Shown: positions 11,404-24,277, numbered from the stretch's first letter. The stretch: 64,000 nt of DNA from Actinostola sp. cb2023 (GCA_033675265.1 JAUJYZ010000796.1:62001-126000), one strand, 5' to 3'. Made by a program: numbers and translations. The notes: generated by a model from the sequence alone, not told the origin.

Positions 11404-12831
11404 TTAATCTTCTGAGAGTGATAGTGGTTTAGTCAGAAGAGTTAGATAACAACAAATAATCCAAATTTTGCTAAGATCAGCAGCCATACTCAGGGGCATT
11501 ACCTGATGTAGAATTCTAAAGATTTTTAAATTTCCCAATGGCTCTTTCAACATGAATTCTCTGCCTTGCAATCCGTCTGGTTTTTACCTCATTTTCTATT
11601 CCAAGCTGTCCATCACTACCCAGAAATGGTGGTATATTCAGTGAGACTCTTTCAGGTAAGTCTGATTCTATATTAAAACCTCTGTCAGCCATTATTTCAT
11701 CTCCACTTTCCAGTAAATCCAGAATACCACAGTCCATTGTAAGTTGTTTATCAAAGGTTCTTCCACAGTAAAGTTCAGACACAAAAGTTACTTTTCCAGC
11801 AGGAGAAATTCCAATCAGTCCCTTGGCAGTATTATGATGCTTGTAAGATGAAAAAGTAACACTTTGAGTGATTGGAGCAGAAGGCATTTCTGTAAATATT
11901 TCTGTACAGTCAATGATAACTCTTGTTTGTGGATGGTGTTCTTTAAAAGATTTAGGCATGGTTCTGTCAATCAGAGCTCTAGAAGGCCATATATTGCTTG
12001 CTCGCAATCGACGATATAGGAAGTCTAACCATGTTATCCAGATATTGCTCACTTGAGACTGAGAAATATCTAACCTGATGGCAAGGTCTTGTTCCAGTAA
12101 ATTACAGCGGAGACGGGCTAAAACCATAAACAACTCTTGTTCTGGACTCATTGACCTCTTACGACCTCTCTTCTGCTGACCTTCAGTTAACTCTCCATTT
12201 ATTGAACCAAAATATCGCAACATTGTACAGGATGGACTTAAATAGTTGTAAAAGGCTTTAAATTTGGCATAGTTTGGAAATCCAGTATAAAACTGAAAAA
12301 CCGTGTCTAGATGTCTGAAACGTTCAATAGAAAACTCTTTCAGCCGATCGATTTCCACTTGGTTGTTGAGACGTAGTTTGTGAAGCTCGTTTTCAAGGCG
12401 TGTGATGGTATCTGCGGGGTCTTCCCTGGTTATTTTAGCTGTGTATTCTTGGACTGAGAGGCTGTTGTCTGTGTTTTCTTTATTTTCAATACTGGCTTCT
12501 GAGAAAGTAATTATTTTACGACACTTGACTGTTGAACGAGGTTGACTAGGAGTTGGCTTGATGAGTTTGGGAGTTTCGTACGGGATGTTGTCTTCTTGCC
12601 CCCTGGAAAATGAGCTCCACAAATACGGTCATGTTCACTTGGCTGAAAGTCTTTCATACCTGCCCAATGGATCCATGTCTCCCTCAATCTCTTCTCTTTC
12701 GGAAACTTATGAAACGACAGTTCATGATTTCGGTTTGTGTTGTTGACACATCCAACAATGCAGCAAGTTGTGCCACCTCCACTCCGTTTCCGTCGATGAT
12801 TTTCCGTGAATGCAGATGAATTTGAGGCCAT
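11404..12831 (-). pseudogene. THAP-domain DDE transposase (ISL2EU/Harbinger-like), two frameshifts
   Basis: Starts at ATG 12831 (MASNSSAF). An N-terminal THAP zinc finger shows CCIVGC, FHKFPKE, W and the C..HF end (ICGAHF). Next comes a coiled segment (ITRLENELHKLRLNNQ), a helix-turn-helix (QELFMVLARLRCNLLEQDLA, ISQSQVSNIW) and a DDE_Tnp_4-type catalytic domain with VIIDCTEIF (first D), IMADRGFNI (second D) and RIHVERAIGKFK (E). The tail SMAADLSKIWIICC ends at stop 11404-11406. THAP fused to this DDE domain is the ISL2EU-type arrangement. A one-base loss near 12595 separates THAP from the rest, and an extra C near 11521 gives a premature stop after FKNL. Otherwise full length at about 475 aa. 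No clear TIRs were located. Confidence 0.75.
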
Positions 12832-13538
12832 TTTGTGGTTGTTTTGAAGTAAAAATGTTAATAATAATAACAATCATTACTTTTAAATCATTTTGAAAAA
12901 AAAGGAGGAGTAGGAACATGGAGAATAAATAACTACAGCGACCGTCCAAGCGGTCTTTTCTCGTTTGTTTACGTGTCGGCCATCTTGAATTTCTCCCACA
13001 ACTACCAGAATGCACAGCGCGCATAAATTATAGCTGGTATTGCCCATTGATTTGACAAATGCTCCCAAATCGTAACAGATCGCACATGGTAGATATTCTT
13101 TCAGTGAGCTGACTGACCTACCGTAATATTGTCCTCAAGAGATTGGAGGAGTGATCTTATTGGTTAGTTTCAATCAGCTGATAAAAGTTTATGAATCTCA
13201 TTATCTGCCTTCAAATGATAGGCAACCACTGTCCTTCATGTGCTATCAACCAGAGAGTACATGTATTCTATTGATTGGCTTCAATCAGCTGGTAAAAGTC
13301 CATCAATCTCATTATCTGCCTTGATCAAATGGTGTTCAACCAGAGATAATTTTATTGAAAACTTGTAATAATTAATATTATTAAGCTGACGAACATTCCT
13401 CACTGGAATAATGTCAGGTGAAATCAGGTAATTCATCCAGGCAGGTTACAAAATCAGAAGGGACATACATTGTAATACAGAAGGGAAATATTACGATATT
13501 CGCAGTACTATCAATTAATAAATATTTGTGCAATATAC
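12832..13538. other. Non-coding gap with a direct repeat
   Basis: No exon seen. Two diverged copies of 'ttcaatcagctgrtaaaagt' plus 'aatctcattatctgcctt' lie at about 13168-13213 and 13281-13323, period about 113. Confidence 0.45.
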
Positions 13539-16500
13539 CTCATCAAATGTTGTTTTCCTGAACTCCAGTGCCTTTGCCTTGAATGCATCAGAGGCTAAAT
13601 ATGTTGTTTGTCCTGGCCTGGATGTTAGGGCATCTGTTAGTGCTACACGCTCATTCCAGTCGACAGCAGCTAGTTCTTTTACATCCAACATCTGAACACT
13701 GAACACTTGACACCTTAATACACATAATGCATAATACTTTAATTTATTCAATACTATAACATGTACTTTGAAGTTTTTAAACTTCAAAAATGACACAAAA
13801 TATATTCAACTGATCATGCTGGTTTCCAGTCGAGTAAGATATTTAGTACCTACATAAAATTGTACATGTACAGTATCATGATCAATTGCTTAAAAGGGAC
13901 AAAAGAAAAAAGTGTCCAGCATTATGGAAAATATACAATTTTATTGTGTAGACCAGATGACTCATTTCACTCTGATTATTATTGCCCTAATAAGTCCACA
14001 AGATACTAATACATCGGTGTGTTGCTGTTTTCTCTCTAAAATACTGTAAGAAGTCTAGCAAAGCTTACTTGGAACTGAATGTTGTTATCCTTCAAGTACT
14101 GGGTCAGTCTGACCCTTAAAACCTCCTTGGTCCCAGTCACTGCCAATTTATATTGTTTGCAGGCATCTACAAGTTGTGTTTTTGTGAGGGAATCTACAGA
14201 ATTAGACTTTTCTGCTATGTTTGACAAGAATGATGCAAGGTCAAGCTCCTTGATTACTTTTTCCAAGTCATCACCTACATGTAGACAGCAAATGGAATAC
14301 ATACAATGTAGTTACAAAATATATTGCATCAAAGCAAAGGGGGTAAAAATAAAACAGAGAGTCAGCTGAAGTGTTAATAAGTGAAGGGTTGGTGGGTGTA
14401 CAGTGGTATGATAATACGGTAATACAGTACAGGTACATGTATGATAACAGAGACATTAATATTCAGGTTTTTTCTCAAGAACGCCAAACGACGAACGGCT
14501 AGCAGTCACGTGACAACTGCTTTGCCGTCACGTTTAAGGTCAGAGATTCACGTTTTGAACGCAGGAAGGTGTTTTTAACCACTATTTTAACCAAAATCCC
14601 ACGTTTACGATATCGTTTCTTGTAATATAGCATGCATTTTCTTAGATTTAGTCATTTTACTGGTATTTGGGTAACATCAAGCCGTAAATTTGATGATTTA
14701 AACCGAACATTCAGCATAAATCAAAATGGCGGCCATCGAGGGCAAAAGCCATTTCACCAAAATATGTAATCTTTTGATTCTTCTTTAGTACTCGAATGCA
14801 CAAAACATTGAAATTATCACTTTTCTTATTTCCAGAATCGTTGTTGTGAATATGGCACCATTTCGTTGGCCAGAAAACAGACATCATATTGCTCTCGCCA
14901 AGGAGGTAGCCCAAAGCATGCCCAATTCTCCAGCTGATTGGGAAGCAGTTGCTTCCCAGCTGAGCAAAGCCGGCATATTGAAAAGTTGTTGAATTGAAAG
15001 GGCGAGGCTGCCGTGAGAGGATGGAGAGATTACAAGACAAGTATAGAAAGGAAGATAAGAAGTCATTGAAAAGGTAAGCTTAATATATTTATTACATGCC
15101 ATGCTGCATGCATTAATTATACCAATTAAGGAGAAATTATGCAACAAGCTGCTTTAGTGGGAATGGGAAGTATGTATACAATATTTGGTTATAGAGCAAA
15201 AAAGGCTTTTGACTAACTGATTGAATGAATTACTAGATTCATTATGTTTGATTTTAGAAAGACGACGTGATAGTAAGGATTCCCTAGATGAAAGTTCGAC
15301 TGAACAATCAGAAGAAGAAGATGATGATGATGATAATGATGATAGTACGTTTGGTACAGATAGGCCCCCAAAAAGAGCAGGTGCATATGTGTTAACTGAA
15401 TCAGTGTCTGTCTTTCTCTCACAACCTTATGACTAACATTACCATGTACTGACCTGTTAGTCGGAATTAATTTTTTAAAGGACTTCAGATTTAGATGCAG
15501 GTAATATGCATAGTACACCTATATGTATTTAAGAAAAGGTTGTACAGGACAGGCGGTAGATAGTTGCAAGATCGAACTGCATTATGGTAACAACTTGAAA
15601 CATTTCATATCATTCAATTTTAAAATTGTCTTGGCCTGTTTTTAGATTCAAATAGTTATGATATCATGCAGCTTTTCATACAGGAAGTGCCATTTTTGGC
15701 TATTCAAGCTGTTACCATAATGCATTTTGGTCTTGGGGTAACCACAGTAACAGAACAGTTCGGTGTTAATGCGGGCAGGAATATAGCTGACATTGGCATG
15801 TTTATACATGCCAGCATGTGGATCATTCTCCCTCAGGTAGAATGTGGTGACGTATTCATGTCTAAAGACAAGGCTCCACCTGTTTGAGGGCAAAGAATGC
15901 TGAGCATACTTAGAAATCTTGACATGCTTAGCTTCTCTACCTTGCATAGTGTTGATTCCTAGACCTAGATTGAATTTACTTACAGTTATATTTGCATGAT
16001 ATGGCATCACATAGCCAATAGTCCACACTGTTGATGTGACAGAATTGATGAACATTTGACAAGTGTTAAAAAATGCAGTGCATCTTGTTTTCAACTCGTG
16101 GACATAATCAGGTGTGACAGTTTGTCTGCTGTACAGTGACACAGCATCTCTAAGGTTTAAACCAAGGTGAGAAAATGCATTAATTATTAATTGGTAGGAG
16201 GGGCTTGCATTAGGGGGATAAGCAACTGCTGAAATGAGGTTCATACAATTGTGGCAGAATAACTTACTCTCCTTACCAGTAAATCTAAACTCAAATGGCT
16301 TACCTCGCCCTAGCTGTCTGAAACCAGCTCTTGAGCTTAGAGTATAGCAAATGGCACTTAACATCATTTTTGATGGCATTAAGATAAAGCACAAAAGGAC
16401 AGTCATCTGGAAGTTCTTTAACATTATTGGTATTAGAAATATTGGATATATCCATTACTAGATTCTTTAAGTTCTTATTAAAGAACTGCCATGCATTATT

Positions 16501-17246
16501 GGTGTTATGTAATGGCTCAGCCAGCGCCTTATCAACTAGTTTACCAATTATGGGCATATGTTCTTGTCGTGATTGCTCCTGCTTGATTAAGTTTAATACT
16601 TTAGTTCTCTTCGTTGATGCTGCAAGTTTTGTTGTGTTAAGGTTTTCTTTTAATTGTTCCACTTTTTGCGCAACATGCATCCGGTGATTGTAATCCCATG
16701 GTTGCCAGGTGTCACTGGGACCTGTACCTAATGTCCACCCCATAAGTACTTTATTGTTGTTGTTAACATTAGCAAAAGAGGAGAAATAATATGAGGCATT
16801 ATTTATCTCACCTGAATATGAAGCTAACCATTTCATGTCAGCTGGTATCAGCTCAAACATAAAAGACACTGTTTTGTCAAAAACTGAATATTCTTTTGCT
16901 TCAATTGAAGCTATTTCTCTGACGAGATTGGAGGCAAACCTGACCATGGCTATATGGTCCTCCTTGCAGTTTGACCCACAAAGCAAAAAGTTATCATTGG
17001 GGGAAGCCACTCTACAACCAACATTTAAAAAACTTATCAGCCATGCAGTGGCTTCTGAGTCCTTCCCAAAAGGGGCCCCATCTGCTCCTAAGGCAACCTT
17101 GAACTTGCCCTCACCCTCTCCAAACCAACTGAGAAGGGGGCTTTCTGTGCTGTAAAACTTTTCATCTATATTTAAATATAGCCGAGCCATCTTAACTAGC
17201 AAATCCTCTAGATTTCGGTATATCCCATCAATTTGCTCATCTTCAT
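13539..17246 (-). pseudogene. SAP-domain protein of an unnamed repeated family, partial, one frameshift
   Basis: Three exons join in phase. 15716-17246 has EDEQIDGIYRNLEDLL, VALGADGAPFGKDSEA, FLNVGCRVASPNDNFLLCG, SGEINNASYYFSSFANV, DTWQPWDYNHRM, then after a frameshift near 16305 KLFCHNCMNL and PSNRWSLVFRHEYVTTFYLR. 14069-14274 is a SAP domain (TKTQLVDACKQYKLAVTG, VLRVRLTQYLKDN). 13539-13691 has MLDVKELAAVDWNER and RPGQTTYLASDAF. Splices: TATG|GTAACA to GTAG|GTGATG, and CCAA|GTAAGC to TCAG|ATGTTG. SAP domains bind DNA. The large N-terminal part has conserved acidic positions (GADGAPFG, SGEIN) that might belong to a nuclease/transposase, but I cannot name the family. The exon before 17246 is not found. 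Joining the big exon to the SAP exon is inferred from phase alone. Confidence 0.5.
14852..15380 (+). pseudogene. Myb/SANT-like DNA-binding protein, nested on plus strand
   Basis: Exon 1 (14852-15073) starts MAPFRWPENRHHIALAKEVA and includes DWEAVASQLSKA. After a one-base loss near 14975 it continues ELKGRGCRERMERLQDKYRK and ends AAAAG|GTAAGC. Exon 2 (15258-15380) follows TTTTAG and is acidic (STEQSEEEDDDDDNDDSTFG), then PPKRAG with a possible donor GTGCAT. The plan matches Myb-like proteins that travel with Harbinger-type transposons. The next exon is not seen. It sits in the intron of the opposite-strand SAP gene. Confidence 0.55.
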
Positions 17247-17608
17247 CTAAATTTAAATTAATATTATTTTAATAAAATTGGTATTAATTTCTGCTTCTTG
17301 TATAGCAATTTTTGTGTGCATATACAAAAGCAGCAAAAATACTATTATTTGTAAATGTCACAAGTGAAAGCTTGGAACTCAAAATTGTTATTTTTTTAAA
17401 TTATAAAGACTTATTGATTAATACAGTACATCATGAAATGCGCGCGCGCCAGTACGTAAATTGTATGTACAAAATAAATTATTATAGGCACTTACAAGCT
17501 TAAATAGGATTTTTAATCCCAAGTAAACACAACATTAATGCACAACAGCAACTCACCAGACTCCAATAAATTAGCCAAGTTGAATTAACTAATAATAATA
17601 TTACCTAC

Positions 17609-17748
17609 CTTTTTCTCAAGGCGACGAACCTTTTCCCATTTTGATCTATATATATCTTACTTTTCTTGCATACTTCTTCACTCTGCGCTTTCAACAGATG
17701 CTGCAAACAGTCTACTCCGAATCGTGGATTCCTTTTTTTCCGGCCCAT
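17609..17748 (-). CDS. Possible first exon (MGRKKRNPRFGV...)
   Basis: An ATG-initiated 46-codon reading frame, basic at the start (MGRKKRNPRFGVDCL), with QHLLKAQSEEVCKKSK and ending ALRKR at an AAAAG|GTAGGT donor. Its phase (2) does not fit the acceptor at 17246 (phase 1), so at least one exon is missing between them, or it belongs to another copy. Likely an N-terminal exon of the same repeated family. Confidence 0.35.
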
Positions 17749-18159
17749 AGTTATAGATCTACAAGTATTAAACTAGTAGAAAACCTCCGCCTGAATCAGA
17801 GTTAAAACTAAAAGCAAATAAAAGAAAAATTGCAAGTAAGTACACAATCTCGCCGATAGCCAATCCTGCGAATACACCTTCGAATCGACTTGACAGGAGT
17901 AAGTTCGTTAGTAGACTTTCAAAGGTCATCCAGCTAGAAATCTAATAACTCAAGGAAAACACGCTGACAATTCTTCAAACTTGCACAACATTTACTTCAA
18001 TAAAAACACAAGGATTTGTTCGTTTTGAAATCCCAATTAAAGTTCATACAAAGAAAATATATAGATACTTATATAGGTCTTGTGATGCAGCAAACCAGTT
18101 CTGTGAAGTAGATTCGACGAGCGGTTGAATCAAAGTCTCTTGAAACGGATTTGTAAATT

Positions 18160-18880
18160 TCAAAACATGGCTTCTTCTTCCACGAAATTTAGTTGCAAGA
18201 GTAGATCGATAATCGGTTGGCTAATGTTCGGAAGGGTTTCGCAATCAGAATACGATAAGTCCCCCAAATGTTTTTTTCCGTAAATCCAACGTGATCGCGT
18301 CGTATCATTTCCGGCGAAAAAAATTAAACTGACTCCTTGGCAACAAATCAACAAAATGCGACCAATTATTGACACGATTTCAAAGCGCCGATTTCGTGCG
18401 CCCGCGAGCCCAGCGTGATTGATAGTGACGTACATTTTTGCCATTCTCACTAAAAGATCTTCAATGTTTCTGAATTTCCCTTCAACCTGGTCATCATCAT
18501 CCAAATCTTTACAAACATCAGAGATGTCATACAATTGCCCTATATCTAAATTATTAATGTACTTCATCAGTTTTCCATAAGTAAGAATCTTAGGGATGGG
18601 TACCCCTTCCATAAAATCAATAGCACTTTTACGCGAGCAGACTGGAAACACTTATTTGTTTGTATTTTGTATTATATTGTTTTTTTATTGATGGTAATGC
18701 TTTTGACATAACTTTAGGAGAGTTTTCTATATATGTCTCTAATTGTTTAGTAGTGGAATTAGCAGCTAAAGTGCACCATAAACCATCTAATGTTGGCTTT
18801 AAATTTTGCTCATTAGACCCATGAATTACTGTCGCGCATTCAACGGTTTCTGCAGCTCTTTCTTCGGCCCGCCTCTAGGG
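18160..18880 (-). pseudogene. Second, diverged copy of the SAP-family mid-region
   Basis: 18653-18880 encodes ECATVIHGSNEQNLKPTLDG and ANSTTKQLETYIENSPK. It then shifts frame into 18160-18651 (CSRKSAIDFMEGVPIP, ILTYGKLMKYINNLDIGQL, CKDLDDDDQVEGKFRNIEDL, LVRMAKMYVTI, KHLGDLSYSDCETLPN). The DLDDDDQVEGKFRNIEDLLVR block aligns with EDEQIDGIYRNLEDLLVK at the start of the 17246 exon, so both belong to one family. The following segment does not match the other copy and may be a different exon. Function unknown. Confidence 0.4.
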
Positions 18881-19185
18881 TAGATCTAGTTTCCCAGTGT
18901 TGTTATCAATATTAGATGGTTTACACTGCCTAGTTGTTGTTTTTTCTCATTCTTAAATACTTAACAGTTGTACACTTTCTTGGTAGTGTCAAATCTTCCA
19001 GTTGCATTTGTTCCTGAATTTGGCAGATCTGTGAAGATAAATAATATATATAATTATGATATTTAGACTGACAACTCACATAGCCACTTTAATTAATCAA
19101 TTTCAATTTAATTTCAATTTATATAGATTAGGTATACTTACATGTACATGTAATTAATTTTTAGTTTCATTTCATAACTTCTTTT
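18881..19185. other. Non-coding gap
   Basis: AT-rich, with no exon or repeat family recognised. Confidence 0.4.
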
Positions 19186-19612
19186 AAGAAGTGAGTGTGA
19201 GAGTCGTGTCCCCACTAAAAGTACTATATTCTATACACCCAACACTCATCTCACTAGTGGGGACACGACTCTCACACCTTACTACATTCTATATTCTGTA
19301 CACCCAACACTCATCTCACTAGTGGGTACACGACTCTCACACTCACTTATTACTACATTAAATATATTCTATACACCCAACACTCACCTCATTCCTGGGG
19401 ACACGACTCTCACACTCACTTCTTACTACTGTACATTCTATGTTCTATACACCCAACACTCATCTCACTAGTGGAGACACGACTCTCACACTCACTTCTT
19501 ACTACATTCTATATTCTGTACACCCAACACTCATCTCACTAGTGGGGACACCACTCTCACACTCACTTCTTACTATATCCTTTATACACCCAACACCCAT
19601 CAGTCTCTCAAG
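19186..19612. repeat. Minisatellite, unit about 65-76 bp, six copies
   Basis: Repeats of 'cacccaacactcatctcact', 'agtggggacacgactctcac' and 'actcacttcttactac' recur at about 19238, 19302, 19375, 19451, 19521 and 19587, with small length changes between units. Non-coding. 19613-20020 holds nothing recognisable. Confidence 0.85.
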
Positions 19613-20020
19613 ACCGATTTGCATTGATTGATTCATCCAGACATGTACCACATGGGACACTAAATTTACTTATAACACATAATACAATTAAGCTTATATA
19701 AGCTTAAAAAAAAGAAATAAGCTCAGTAGTAATTTTACTAAGCTTATATAAAAGCAGAATCGAGTGACAGCATGTGTACAATATTTAAGCTTAAGCTTAC
19801 TGTTGTTACTTGGGATTGTTATAAACTAACTATAAATGAACTCTATGGAACTACACGTGTAGTCGGTTAGCCATCTTTAATTAGCCTAGCATATGCACAT
19901 ATAATAACATGACATTGAGGTTACGCATGATGTCGAGGTTACACAACACCCCATTATCTAAGTATAGGCAAATGATAATAATTTCAACGTTTCTAACTTA
20001 TACAATGTTAGTCAGCAGTG

Positions 20021-20655
20021 TCAGTGAACTAGTCCTAAGTTTTCTCTAACTTTCAATGATGGTTTGATCATCCTCTTGGGACGAGAGTTTACACATGGCG
20101 AAGGAAGGTGCCCTTGTACTGGAGGCGAAGACTTCTCAGTATCTGTTGTTGAAGAAGACTTCTCAGCGTCTGTTGTTCCTTCTTGTGTAGGTAATGGAGA
20201 CAAGTGAATACGATTTCTTCTTAGAGTTCCCTTTGGAGTTTGCACTGTATAGGATCTTGGGAGTGTCTGCAGTGCCGGTCACTGTTCCACTGACATCCAT
20301 GTCTTTGGCATATACTGTGGCATTTGGTTGTAAGACAGGGTTGGATTGTACTCTGTGCCTTTGATCTAAATCATGTTTGGCATTTTGCTTTCGCTGTGTT
20401 TCCTTGTTACGGAACTCTTCTACATTGGGCCACTTGGGTTTAAGTTGCTCTTGGAAGATTGGGATCGTTGTTCTCAGCTTTCTTCCCATCAGTAGCTCGG
20501 CTGGTGAGAACCCACTAGCTAAAGTTGTTGCTCTGTATGCCAGTAATGCTTTTGTTGGATCTTTTTCCTTCTTCAGTGTAGACTTGACTGTCTTAACTGC
20601 TTCTTCTGCCTCCCCATTTGCTTGTGGGAACTGTAACGTTTGGTTGAAGTTTTAA
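20021..20655 (-). pseudogene. Gypsy (Ty3-type) integrase C-terminal fragment
   Basis: Encodes the end of a retroviral-type integrase core and its tail: ANGEAEEAVKTVKSTLKK (region of the catalytic E), ALLAYRATTLASGFSPAELL, GRKLRTTIPIF, then YAKDM...SYTVQTPKGTLRRNRIHLSP. One frameshift lies near 20250. The DD part, RT and LTRs are absent. Truncated element. Confidence 0.7.
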
Positions 20656-20843
20656 TAAACTTTGGTTTAAAGTTATACAGAGCAGGTACGTACGTGTACT
20701 TCTACATGCTTTCAATTGTGCAACCACACACACACACAACCGCTGACACAATGTCTAGACATGTCAATTATAATCTTGTTACATCTTCCCTCCAATAAAT
20801 AATGAGAGAAAGTAAAACAACAACAACTAATAAAGTCTCTTGA

Positions 20844-21790
20844 TTAAGATATCAAATAGTCCCTTTGCCAAGAAGGTGAACTGCGAATCCTTTCTGATCG
20901 CCGGAATAAGCTTGGTGGAGATTGCTCCTCTTCAGAACTGTCTTGGGGGACTGTCATGGGCACTATGGGTGCTGGACCAGAAACAGTTTCTGGAAAATCT
21001 TCTGTCTGTGCTTCAAATGCGTCGGGTTCTTGGTTACCCATACAGATGAGTTGTTGGCGGTTGCGCCTGTAAGTTGTATCTCCCACTTTGACATTGTAGC
21101 TTCGAGGGTGTACCTGTTGGGTGCAAATTCCAGCACTCCACTTGTCTTCATTCGGTAGCTTCATATGTATTCTCTCACCTGGAGTAATCTGTGTCAGTGG
21201 CTTCTTGTGTCGATTGTAGTAGTATCGTTGACGACTTTTAACTCCGATGATTGCTCTGGAATCTGTCTCTGTAGTGTTTCGTGGTTGAAGGAGCGTACCG
21301 GCTACAGGAAGGAGTGTTCTACATCTCCGTCCCATTAATCGCTGCGCGTGGCTTGTTCCAATCCCTTCTGTTGGCGGCGTGTTACGCCAGTCAAGGAGCG
21401 CGAGAAACTCAGATTGACCAGAAGCTTTGCATTTGGTGAAGATTCGTTTGACTGTTTTGACAGCGTTTTCTGATTTGCCGTTGGACTGGGGGTGATGTGG
21501 TGACGACGTGGTGTGCTTGAATTCCCAGGTTTCTGCAAATGTTGCAAACTCTGCTGCTGCAAATTGTGGCCCGTTGTCTGTTACTAAGATGTCGGGAATA
21601 CCGTATCGTGCAAATACGGCCTTTATTTCTTTGATGACAGCTCGTGACGTGGTTGTGGTGAGTCGAGCAACTTCGATATAGTTACTAAAGTAGTCGACAA
21701 TCACTAGTAGAGTGCGGTTGTCAAGCTAGCAAAGGTCGGCTCCTACTTTCGACCATGGTCGGGCTACAAATTCGTGTTGAATAGTCCATG
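20844..21790 (-). pseudogene. Gypsy (Ty3-type) integrase fragment with stop
   Basis: Integrase core: ARPWSKVGADL (first D), an in-frame TAG at about 21727, VIVDYFSNYIEVA, LVTDNGPQFAAAEF (second D), HHPQSNGKSENAVKTVK (E), LLDWRNTPPTEGIGTSHAQ, then a chromodomain-less tail (RRSERIRSSPSWQRDYLIS). A different family from the adjacent 20.0-20.7 kb fragment, but in the same orientation. Upstream of 21790 the match ends. Confidence 0.75.
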
Positions 21791-22616
21791 AGCCCAGACC
21801 TCAAAAATAGCATTTTAGTACCATCTGGGGGGCAAATTCTATCATGCATTTTTGAAATCCCTAATGATTCTAGTTTATTTTGATGTATGATAGCCTTGTC
21901 TACGATGTAGCTTTCATTGGATTTCAAGGTATTATGTATATGTTACAGGTCAAATTTAATTTCAGGTCATTTTAAATTCAACCTAATCTTTATTAGATTT
22001 CTAAACAAATTGGGCCCAACCCAAACTGTTTCACTAATTAACTCTAAATACCAACCTATTTACTAAATAACAGATATTTACAAACTTTTGCTATAATCGG
22101 ATAACAAATATTATCCCAGACTGCAACCACTTTTCAATAAATACACTAATTAGCTATGCCATACTTGGTACAAATGCACGCCACTTAGCACGTGTTCTAT
22201 TCAAACTACACTGAGCATATGCTCTACAAAACTAAAAGCCACTAGTAATACTAATAAAGCAGCAATATATTCACTAAATAATAAATGATATTATTCTTCA
22301 CTATGACCGCACGTCACTTTGCACGTGTTGTTAGATTGCTATTAAACATTCATCCTTTAGAGGGACTAGATCTACTACATGCCTCTTAGAACGTGTTACA
22401 AATGATACAAAATAGATATTTTTTTTACAAACGTTCCATAGCACACACCGCAGCTGCTACTTGTTTTTCAACCCATCGTTTTTCCCAACTGTTCTTTTTT
22501 CATAACTACTTCTTATTCAAAGCACAGCACATGCGCTACTTCTACTTGTTATTCTAGCATGTGCTACTTGGTTTTTTTACAGCACTTCTTATTATTCAAT
22601 ATTCATAACCTAAGTT
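21791..22616. other. Non-coding AT-rich stretch
   Basis: No exon or repeat unit recognised. Confidence 0.4.
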
Positions 22617-24230
22617 CTAGATCATGACCACACACCACATTACCAACACACACCACAAATTCTTGAACTCCACTTTTGACAAACGACTCCTTCCAACCTT
22701 TAGACGAAACACAATATCACTGTGACACAAACGCACAATATCACGATAAGACCTCACATCATTGTTAAACGTTGCACAATTCCGAAAAAAACATACGGTA
22801 CTCAGCATACTCTCGACGACAAACATAATCAGACGCTTTCCAACCCCACTCCCAAAAAGACCCCAAAACACACACTTTGTATTCACCACAAAATCACGCG
22901 ACCACTTAAGAACAAGACTAACAACCCATCCCCAGCCTCTCCTCACACGTTTACACAACATAAATCAATGTTCAATAGACTCCACACTTCCACACACTAC
23001 ACACCTATTAGTTGACACTCTGTAACCCCAATCACGCAAATTAGCATGCACTTTCACTATTCTTTGAACAATACGCCACCTTACCTCACTCGTTCTATTC
23101 TCCGACAAGGACCTTGTCAAACCCTTCCACACTTCACTCCACTCAATATTACCCCCCAATAGCGCATGCAACGAGGCACAACAAACACACTTTGCACGAG
23201 GTACGCATACATCTTCTTTGACACCGGCGAACACTCACTTACACAAGTACGCACAACTAAAAAGACCTTACTATAATAAGGCGTCATCACAGCAGCACGT
23301 TACTCACATTACGGTACACTCTCCAGTCATCCTGTAACGCCGCAAAACGAGCACCAACAAAATATTTCACATAGCACGACATTTTACCCGACCCTTTACC
23401 CAAACTAGCCACCACATTCGACATCCGCAAAGCACGAACACGAACAACAAAATCTACCATACCTAACCCACCTTGCAACAACGGTAACAAACACGTGCCC
23501 CTCTTAACTAACTCAACCCTTCCACCCACATAAGCTGCCACATTAGCTTATTTACCCTTGAAATGATCGGATCTGGGATCGACAAAACTCGAGCAACATA
23601 ATCGAGATGGCCAATCCTGACACCTTAACAACTAAAACCCGGCCCCGCAACGACAAAACCCTCCCCTTCCACAAATCGAGCACACCCTTCAACTTCTCAT
23701 CCTCCACATTATCCCACACACCCAGAACTTTCATTTTTGTAACCATTTCAAACCATACATATTTTCCACTCTACAATCCACATTTCCCCGATTCAGTCTC
23801 GCTCCCGTACCCCTACCATACCGTTCCACCACATCCAACAACTTTCTCATCGACACGACGTCCCGCAACACCGCCATCTTATCATCGGCGTACTGAGAGA
23901 TATTAGTATGCCGTCCATCCGACCCAGGCACCAAAAACCCACTGTACCTTCTATCCGCTCTAACATTACACGCAAGTACCAACCCATACAGCATTGGTGA
24001 CAGAAGACATCCCTGTCGAATCCCCTTAACCAGTCAACTCACCATTACAAATCACCCTCCCCAAAACCAAACTTACCCAACATACTATCCAAAAAAACAG
24101 TTTGATCAATATGATCCAGTACATCTGTCATCAAATTTAAAATCTCGCTAATTGCCCTTCCCGGTATTCCACACGTCTGATCATCACACACTACTTCACT
24201 CATCACATTCCTAAGTCTCCCTCCCAAAGT
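22617..24230 (-). pseudogene. L1/Tx1-like LINE reverse transcriptase remnant
   Basis: In transcription order: MGGRLRNVMSEVVCDDQTCG and ILNLMTDVLDHIDQ (RT), FLDSMLGKFGFGEG, then MLYGLVLACNV, NISQYADDKMAVLRD (motif C, YADD, near 23890), LNRGNVDCRV, LLPLLQGGLGMVDF, and a zf-RVT-like cysteine motif (CVVCGSVESIEH) near 22990. The segment between HIDQ and FLDSM, which should hold motif A with its catalytic D, is missing. At least five frame changes. The 5' half and ORF1 are absent. The region has markedly fewer stops on this strand, as expected of a former ORF. Confidence 0.7.
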
Positions 24231-24277
24231 CCTTGCAGTGATCTTATAGTCTAGTCTAGCTCAGCGCGATCACCCTT

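Noticed and set aside
19186..19612. CRISPR-like regularly spaced repeats
   Set aside because: Units are contiguous tandem copies without unique spacers, in a eukaryotic context; it is a minisatellite.
22722..23025. Plus-strand ORFs (97 and 87 aa) across 22.7-23.0 kb
   Set aside because: They are the antisense of a former LINE ORF, whose codon bias leaves the other strand open.
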